A stretch of DNA of 64,000 nt from Prostheceraeus crozeri (lineage: Eukaryota > Platyhelminthes > Polycladida > Euryleptidae), in assembly GCA_907163375.1 (NCBI GenBank), contig CAJQUW010006815.1:1-64000 (forward strand), given 5' to 3'. A program made the position numbers and the translations under genes. This document shows positions 52,201 to 61,200 of this stretch, piece by piece; position 1 is the stretch's first letter; every line of letters starts with the position of its first letter. The notes below the pieces were generated by a model that was not told the DNA's origin, made no database searches, and saw only the letters and a program-made list of their open reading frames with translations.

Positions 52201-55200
52201 ACATTTTTATATGTAGAAATCGATAATTACACAGATCTGGAGACACATGCGTTTCGCAAAAACGTCGGAGTTTCATGACTTAAACTTGCAACCTGGGTAA
52301 AATAAAGAAATCAATTTAATATCTAAATCTGACAAGGTTCACTGAGAGGTAATTGTATGTAGCAGCACTTTGTTTTACGTACACATCGTTTCTGACACTT
52401 ATGGAATCCACTCATTTTAATTCAATAAGCATGTTCTAACGTCAATCAAAACAGGGTCACGCTTTCATTGTTTGACTGTCGACCATCCTGTACTAAATTT
52501 ATCTTTAATTCTAGATGAGCTAATGACCAACGCGGCGATGAGAGAGATATTATTCTGCCATGATATGTTGGAAGATCAAGACCTATACCGTAGAATGCTC
52601 TGAAATTTTATCGAGAAGGCTTTTCGCACACTTACTATGCTCATTGCTGATCCCTCAAGGCAGCACTGACTAAAAGCATTCTGCGCTCTTTGTGAATGTA
52701 CGAGCCCCCAAAAACTCAGTAACTTTTGATTTGGTTGAAGGATAAATCGTTGTGAATTTTTCGTGCTTATTACCATTTGATTTAGGAAATTAGTGTCATC
52801 AAGAAAATACTCACTGGTGCCGCAAGGTGACCCGTCTTGATTGGTTTAGTGCGGTCACCTGAGAAGAGGTCAAACGGACCACGAAGACTTGTTATCTTCT
52901 TCAGCATTTCTTCAGTGTAGTTCTGGGCTTCATACGTGCCAGGGCCAAGATGACATCCCTGCAAAAGGAAACATATTATAAAGCACCATCGGAGTATCAG
53001 TTGACAAATATGGGTGAAGATGCCTCTTTGGAAGGCTAAAACAAAAAAAGTAGGGCCTACATAAATAAAGAACTCAGGCTAAAAATTGCCATATTGTTTG
53101 CCAATCACAATAAAAAACATTGTTCTATAAGTGTTCGTGGCAACCTCTGCTACAAAACTTCGTCTTGTATTTAAATTACGTCGTGGTATCACGCATATTT
53201 TGCACATACTCGTACATCAACATCGTCATCACCTAATTGAGTAACATGATGGTTTTTGGAAAATGTTTTGCGTGTTGTGGGTTGCACATTTAGAGATGTG
53301 CAAAGTCGAGCATGGCGAAGGGCTTGGCACTGAAACAGAAAGAAGAATATCGGCTCAACTCGATTAAAACTCTCAGAGCCCATTAGCCGATATGATCCGG
53401 GAGACGAGTATTGAAAAATTCAACTGGCTAACCTCATCGCTAGGAAAGTTCATTATCAGAAGTCTCTATGTTGAAGCAAACGTGCATTCGAACAGTAACT
53501 AGCACGAATTTTCCACATCAAAGGAAGAATTTTCGCATCAACTTCTCTGTAGAGCGCAGTCCTTTATGTTAAAAGACATTGTTATTTTACATTCGGGCTC
53601 GAAGTCCAGATCCTTAGTTTGAATAACATGACAAAACTACTTCACGGATTCTCGAACTGTTTCGGTGCTTAAAAGTAATCGGGAATTCCCAGAACCGAAT
53701 TTCTCGAGACGAAACCTCAACTTGCAATCTTAGTTCAGTTTACATCGAAGAAAAAATCCCTCTTTGCGATATCCGACTTTCCTGCAATAAAGCTTAAGTA
53801 TCTCCGAAAAAATATCTCAATGTCCTACGAAATGTTCCTAATCCATGTATCTCCGGCGTGGCACCATTGCTAGAATCCCAGTGCCAAGTTATCCATTCGA
53901 TCTCCGCAAATGAATTTTGTTTTTTAGATGCATAATATCTGTAATTCTAATGGAACTAATGAAAACCTTGCTTTTTATCAACTCATTCAGTTGTTATTAA
54001 TTCCATGATCACTCCCTCACCCACGATCGACTTCGGAGTCAATGTGCAACAAAAACCATCCTGAATTATCCCTGTACTGTCTGCAAAATGGTTGCTCTTA
54101 ACGTTGATGAATTTCTGAATTCGATCTACATTTAATGAGTCTGTGATCGGTTTGGTAGTTTATGTGAAATTTATGTTATAGCGCACTGCATGCAAATATC
54201 TATGACAAGTTGTCGGTATCAAATGAAAATAAGCTCCTTTCTCAAAACAGAATTCAGTGTGGAAAAAGTTCAGCTATCTTGATTATTATCATTGCAAGGA
54301 TAACGATGGGCGAGACGCTGATGTACAGATAATCAAATCAAATAACATGTAGCAGACAGTAAAAGCATGATGATGCAATAATGAAATCCTCACAATACAT
54401 GTAGATCTATCCAACTGCATAATTTCTGTATTCTCTCAGCTGCTACAAGATTCACTTGAGAAAGATGCTTGATTATCGTAGAGATGAAAAATACAAAACA
54501 GGCAATACTTTTCACTTCTGAAACCTGACGTCTATTTCATTAAGTAATTAAGTCATAAAGTAACAAGATACATGTAAGCCAACAGCCTTAGTCGGGTTTT
54601 GAAATGATCAATCTTATTTGATAATAATTTATTTCATGAGCATCAAATTGATTTTCACCTGTTGTTAGAGACTTCAGCATGTTTTAGTAGAACAAATCCT
54701 TTATGTGTGTTTCAAACAGAATGTGAATTCCTTGATACACAAGGTTCATCCGTCTTTTCAACATTTCCATGAGCTATCTCAAGATCTGATCGAAAATGCC
54801 TGCATTGAAGAGTTATTCTGCAGCAATATTTTGTTGGCCCCGCTTGTCATCATCGCATCGTCTTGCTGTTCCACATAAAAAGGTAGTCGATGTGTCTGAT
54901 TAGAGCCTCTCGCTAGCCAATTGATTATCCCACTTCCATCGAGCCATTTAAGTGAACTAATATGTATAATAAAAACACTCGCGTTTTGAAATTCAATGTG
55001 ATGGCGCGCCATCCTGTTGCAAAAAATAATTGAATATCGCAAGCATATCTTAAGTTCATCATCAGAATTTGAAGCATCTCAAGTTCATATTTGTCTTCGG
55101 AGAAGAAATCATCAAGGCTGTTACTCCTTGAGATTCGTTTGAGATTTTAGAGTACGGTCATGAAGGCGAAAAAGAACTAGGCCATACATTTGTGGATGAA

Positions 55201-58200
55201 AAGTCAATTAAGACTTTCAGAGTGCTGATTATTATCAACTTCATTTCTAAACTTCGAATGATATGAAACGTCTGTTCATTTTTGCAACAGGATGACCCGC
55301 TACAACATTGAACTAAAAAATTGTGCACTTTCAAATAACCGATCAATTTCCAGGATGATGACTCTATCGGAAAGGTGCGACTCATTGGCCATCACTCAGT
55401 CGACTATTATAAATGCCTTGATAGACTTTGTGGTGTGTTCGTCGAGAAGATAGGTAAGTTACAGCAATTAGTCTCATAATTTGCCTTTTTTGATGGCTTT
55501 ACCACTATTCAACATAGGAGGGAATGCTCATTTGATTATCGTTTCTGAAATTCTAGTGAAACAGATGAATTATAGGCTAAGTCTATTAATGCAGTAATTG
55601 CATAGCTTCAGAATTTATTTGGTGTTGGAGCCTCAAATATGCAAGATCGTGCGTGCGGACATTAATTTATCGTAGCAACAAGAATTAATTGATATTGAAT
55701 TACAGAATTTTAACTTCATAAAATAATCCTGAGTTTCGAAAAGCGACCATTACTATATTAGGTATTGGTGTGATGAAGGAAAAAAATTTGGAGCGTTGTC
55801 GAGGAAATTAAGAAAGAAAAAGTAAACTTTTGAAGAAAGATGATATTACTATCATTATGTAATAACTTGACGCAATTTTGCGTGTGTGGTCTTCGTGGCC
55901 CAGTGGATAAGTGCTTGGCCCAGCAATCTTTCGGTCCAAAGATCGAGCCCCGAAAGTGTCATTGCGGAAGTCGTCAGGAAGGGCATCTGGACTAAAAGAT
56001 CACAACGCTGCAGATTAAAATCTGACTATGTCATCACCATACAAACCATCATCACATCATCATTACCACTTGCTTGCCTACAGCATTTGACAATTACCTT
56101 CTTTAGATAAATGGAGTGCTTTTCTGCTACTGCAATGCACAATAGGCCTATAAAGGATGAAAAAACCAAAAAGAGATAAAATTCTTTTAACTATTTTCGC
56201 AGCAATTTTGAGCTTACTATCAGTGAAACATTCTTTCTTTCGACATGAAATCCTGGTTACAGGTCAAAATGATCTTCTTAAAAAAAGGTCATGAGACTAA
56301 GTTTTGATAAAACTGTGTCAGGAAAAGCCACTGGAATTTATGTAACAGAAACGTTTTCAGCAGCATATAAAATCTAGGTTTCTGTAAAAATATTAGTCAG
56401 AAAGTCAATAGTCTCTGATATTTCGTGGAAGTATGTTTTTGAAATTCTATTTTGTGACTCTCTTTTGTGCTGTCTTATCACTATCATTTCGGGGACCATT
56501 TTGCACGAGAATCATTCTAACTTGACAGGAAAATTCCTTAACGACTGACGTGTGGTGGTGAGGGTTTGATCCTGCCAATTGACAGTCACATGCAAGCGGT
56601 TGTAGCTTAGTTGGTAGAGCAGAGGTCAAGATAACCTGAGTGGTAGGTTCGAATCCTGCCAGCAGCACTTCTTTTGCATGTCAATTTGATCTATCGTTTA
56701 TTTCATTTTTGTTACTATTGTTAATTGTCAATGAAGGAATATGCTAATTCCAAAATGGCTCTCTAAACAAGTTTTTCTATTTATCCCAACCCCCCTCCCA
56801 AAAGTCACGAAGCCATGTAAGCAAGTTAGGGTGGGTGTGCCTTCACACACTTGCAACTCTTACCTTACCAGGTTAGGGCTATTCCAATCTCAGAGCGGTG
56901 GTGCCTCCTTAGGTGGACAAACTCGAACCTCGGACCTTCAGCACTTCTTCCGTACCGAAGTGCAGTCCTTAGCCAATTGAGCTATCCCACCGCCTGAAAC
57001 ATTCAAGCTGTGGATAATTCTAACCGAATATTTGATGCAGTCAACAAGTGTAATCGAGTGAAATCAAAATGACTGTCGAAGTCATCGAATTTTCCGATGA
57101 CCATTTACTTACATCAAATAACTTTCGAAGCTCAGTAGCTCTCCTCCGATTTATTTCACAATACAGTAAATACTAGCAAACGACGTACAAGTACACATCC
57201 AGTAATTATCACGTAATATCAACATATATTTATTACATACAGATATGTCACACTGATTATTTTTACGACCATCATGCTGACTTTGTGGGATACGTAAGCA
57301 TCCTGATTTATCTGATCTAGTCGAAGCAATTGCGTCAACAGGGTGATATCCTGCATGGAATGTTTTATCTGATAAGAAACCAGTTTATCATAACTGACTT
57401 CTAAGGGCTGTTTTTATGGACAATGCGTGTGCAATAAATTCGATCAGAAGCATGACCTGCAGCTATTTTAATTTGATAGTGTCTGTCTATGCTGTACGTT
57501 AGACTTTTACAATCAGGTTCTTTCAAATATTCAGTTAAATGTTTTAAATTTGAACTGATTTTCAACTTCGTTATTATTATCTAGAGCAAATATCTCGATC
57601 CATTGCCCCTTTTCATATTTAATTTATCATTTGAGACTTTCGTGTGAGGGTTGATTGCGGCGTCACTTTACATCGATCCCAGCATTTTCAATGAGATTTC
57701 TTTATCGTTCATTGTAGTGCTGCTACCCATCCGAGTATGCTAATCCTAATAGGAGTGTGACTGGGTCATCTTGGTACCAGCTGATTTCAGATTATCCAAT
57801 TAACGTCAACCAATGATTCTCAAATATCTGCGACAGAAGGCGTCAAATTGAGATGCAGTTACGAAGCTATTGTATTAAGATACGTAATCATTTGAATTAT
57901 TGCGTAATCCGCTTTAAATTCTTGATGCGTAAGATTCTTTGAATAATGATGAAGAAAAAATGTCATCCAAAAGTCGCTGATTTAAAAGCCAGATAATTGG
58001 ACATTCAAATGGTAGAGAAACTTGACAAAACAAATCGTTCTACGATGAAGGATGAAAAATTGGAGGTCACTTGTTGATTCAATGCTCTTGGGAGTCAAGG
58101 AGTTATCTTTAACGCATAAAGAAGTTTTGGTTCAATTTGTAGCCAATTTTCTTAAGATGACTTTTTTTGATAAACTTCCCTATAAAAATGCAGAGAATGG

Positions 58201-61200
58201 TTGAGGACATTTTGAAAGCATCGAAATTCTACAAATATTTCGTCTTCTACAACTTCTTTTAAGTTACAATTTCAATATTTTCACATGTTGCAGCTCGCAT
58301 TGTTTTTCTTATTATGCCATTTAGCTTGAGTAAATGTCTCCCAATCTGTCTGTAGATATTGCGCTAAAAGGTGTTCATAATGGGCATTTACAATGCACAT
58401 ATGCGTGTACATGTACATTGATGCCATTAGAAAAGATATATGACGCATTCGATTACATCTCGATTTCGCATCAATGAATGTCATCAATTTTTTTGCCTGA
58501 TTCTGATAATAAATGTATCTTACTATAAATTCCCGAAAATTAATAAGTGAATGACAGTTACTTTATTTACAGCAATCTCGTTCACGATGTTTTGTGATGA
58601 TACAGCCTAATGCTATTATTAATATTTTACATTTCCTGTGTGATCATTCATGGGTAGGACATCGTTCAATTTTGATTCCTACTTCAACTTGGCGCCTTCT
58701 CCATTTAAAAGCATCCTAAGATGCTACTTCATTCTTTCGCTCTTGATGAAGTTTGAGAATTCGGTCGTATATTAATAAAGAAACTACATTTCCGACGAGT
58801 CTATCTGATTCGAGAAGACAAAATGTTTTCCTAGCAAATATGCATGTACAATTTTTATCGAGATGTGATGACATAATTTTGTTTAACGAAGCGTAAGATG
58901 GCTCTGATTATTTCTGCTTGTTGGATAGTTTGCTTTGAGAATAACCTTATACACTCCTCCATATGAAAAGACTGTAGAGCACAACAACCTGACGCCTAGT
59001 GAGCTGTGAGCTGTAAATTGTGCATAGTATGCTGTTCCTCTGTTAGTTTGATTTTATGAATGCATATTTTCCGAAAATTATGTCTGTAAACTATGCAACC
59101 TGTAACCGGTGTCCAGTAAATTTTGATTTTATGAACAGAGAATTCCGCTGCGATAGTAGAAATTTAAGGGACGTTTACACGGACTCACTAAGTTATCAGA
59201 CACTAGACAGACTGCTGCACAGTACACAAGCGTCCAATTGCGTGTGCACCATTGTCTCGAGTCCGCGTGCGCCAGTGGACTCTATGAAATCGGTCAACTA
59301 AATCACTTTACCCTGTTGGAAAAGCAAGAGGTCTACTAAACCATACATATCTGAAAGTGCAACTTCATTGCATGATGCTGGATTGTTTGAAGTACAGGCT
59401 ACTTTCAGAGGTAATGCTACGAGTATCAAGTACTACTCGAGTATCACTTGTTATCATTCTGCATAATCAGTCTTACCCTCACTACTCATGAAGCATCAAA
59501 GTTCCTTGAGTTTATTACTCTTCTGTAAAAACGAAATGTAAGAGAGATTGTTGACCTTCAATTCACACTTTAAAACTACACAGAGCAACATGGTGATCAA
59601 TGACCACAAGGGTAAAAGTAAAAAATCCCGCTTATCGATCTTCCAGTACGGTGACAAATCGCCGCAAGTGATACCCTAAAATTTATCTCCAACTATATCT
59701 TTAGCGCATGTCACCTCTGAATCGTGCTGACTTGCTCTACTTGTAAATTATTAATTATACCTACAAACAGTGGTATTCTGAAGAAGGAAAGCTAAGCTTG
59801 TATAGGTCTGTATAGGCTAAAATTCAGCATCCTAGCTACTGTGCCCTGAAATCACCCTAAAAATTCAAGTGCTAGTGGTTGGAAATTGTCTTCATAGAAA
59901 TTAGAAAATATCTGGTCGGACCAGGCTCGACAAGAAACATAACTAGTGATGTACGGTTATGACCGTAATTACACTCGGTTAAGGCTGGCGGACACAACGA
60001 TTACTGTTAATAACGGCTAATTTTTTGCGAGTAGCATTCATTATCTTGCAGTAATGTGCACAATATAGAGATGGCTATAATTACTATTAGAAGGTTGTAT
60101 CATGTCTGAAACACTTCTCAAATGAAAGAAAGACCTGAAGGATATAACTGTTCATATAGTGTACATCGGACATGCGCCGATGCGCCTATTTGATGTGTAT
60201 TTATAGCCTCACGATTTGCGGTTGGTCATGGTTACGGAAGTTTCTGCACGGTCGCTTACAATTAAAAAATTGATCTAATCGCACATCACTAATCAGAGCG
60301 CCTCCATCCGCCATCGTATCCAAAGTTTAGAGCTAAAGGAAGCTTAATGCCTACCAGTCTGAATCACGTAAGTCAATAATTCTGAATCATAACACATTGC
60401 ATGTTGTACGAAACATTTTCAGTGGATATGTATTTAATCATTTCAGAAAGTACTGCTTTAATCCCATGCTGTAGGTGATCGTGATTAGGTATCTTTCACA
60501 AGAGCAATCATGATTATTTATCAATTTATTTCATTTACATTATAAAATGTCGTTATGTTGACATTTGCGGTCGGATGCGCAGTCAGAGTCGGCATTTTTG
60601 TCACAGTCACAAATTATATCACGTCCAAAGTCGGAGTATTATTCGATGCCCGGAGTCGCAAAATATTTTCCGATCCCGCATCCCTGGTTGAATACTAAGT
60701 TACACATCCACGTATGTCAGTGACTGTTTGATTAAATCTGATGATTCAGTCACACAGAAATTGAAGTATTATTAACATTAAAACGCGCGCACTTATTGTG
60801 CAGCTATTGTACATTGTATGATACTAAAGATGCTACGAGTATCAAGTACTACTCCAGTCTTTAATATCATTCTGCATTATCAGTTTAACCCTCACATACT
60901 CAAGCATCGAAGTTCCTTGAGTTTATTACTCTTCCGAAAAACCGAAACGTGAGAGATAGCATGCTTTTAATTTTGCACTTTTCACGGGCAACCGTTCGAG
61001 AGAAATCATTATTGAATTTTCTACGAGATTTGCGGTCGTCATCGTTATCTCACTCAAAAAATGAATTTTACAAGAAAGCGAGGTTGCGCAGCACAATTAC
61101 AGATATTTGATGAAGTCAATCACACACGTAATTCTTAGCTATCTTACTACCGGTTAATTCCCCAACTCAGCATTCCATTCGTAACCATTACTTGACAGTC

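Larger units (their letters stand above)
42180..52814. other. Intron of the CIMAP2/LEXM-like gene (10.6 kb)
   Basis: It is mostly unrecognised AT-rich DNA. It contains a small palindromic repeat (42.25 kb), hammerhead-like motifs (44.77, 45.10, 51.73 and 52.10 kb) and a Tc1 fossil (49.3-50.0 kb). A perfect 9-bp hairpin, CCACTAAGT then ACTTAGTGG, lies near 47.48-47.50 kb. No other coding region was supported between 45.2 and 49.3 kb. Confidence 0.65.

Noticed and set aside
56596-56667. Functional tRNA gene
   Set aside because: It lacks U33 and a sensible anticodon and has stem mismatches, so it is called a pseudogene or SINE head instead.
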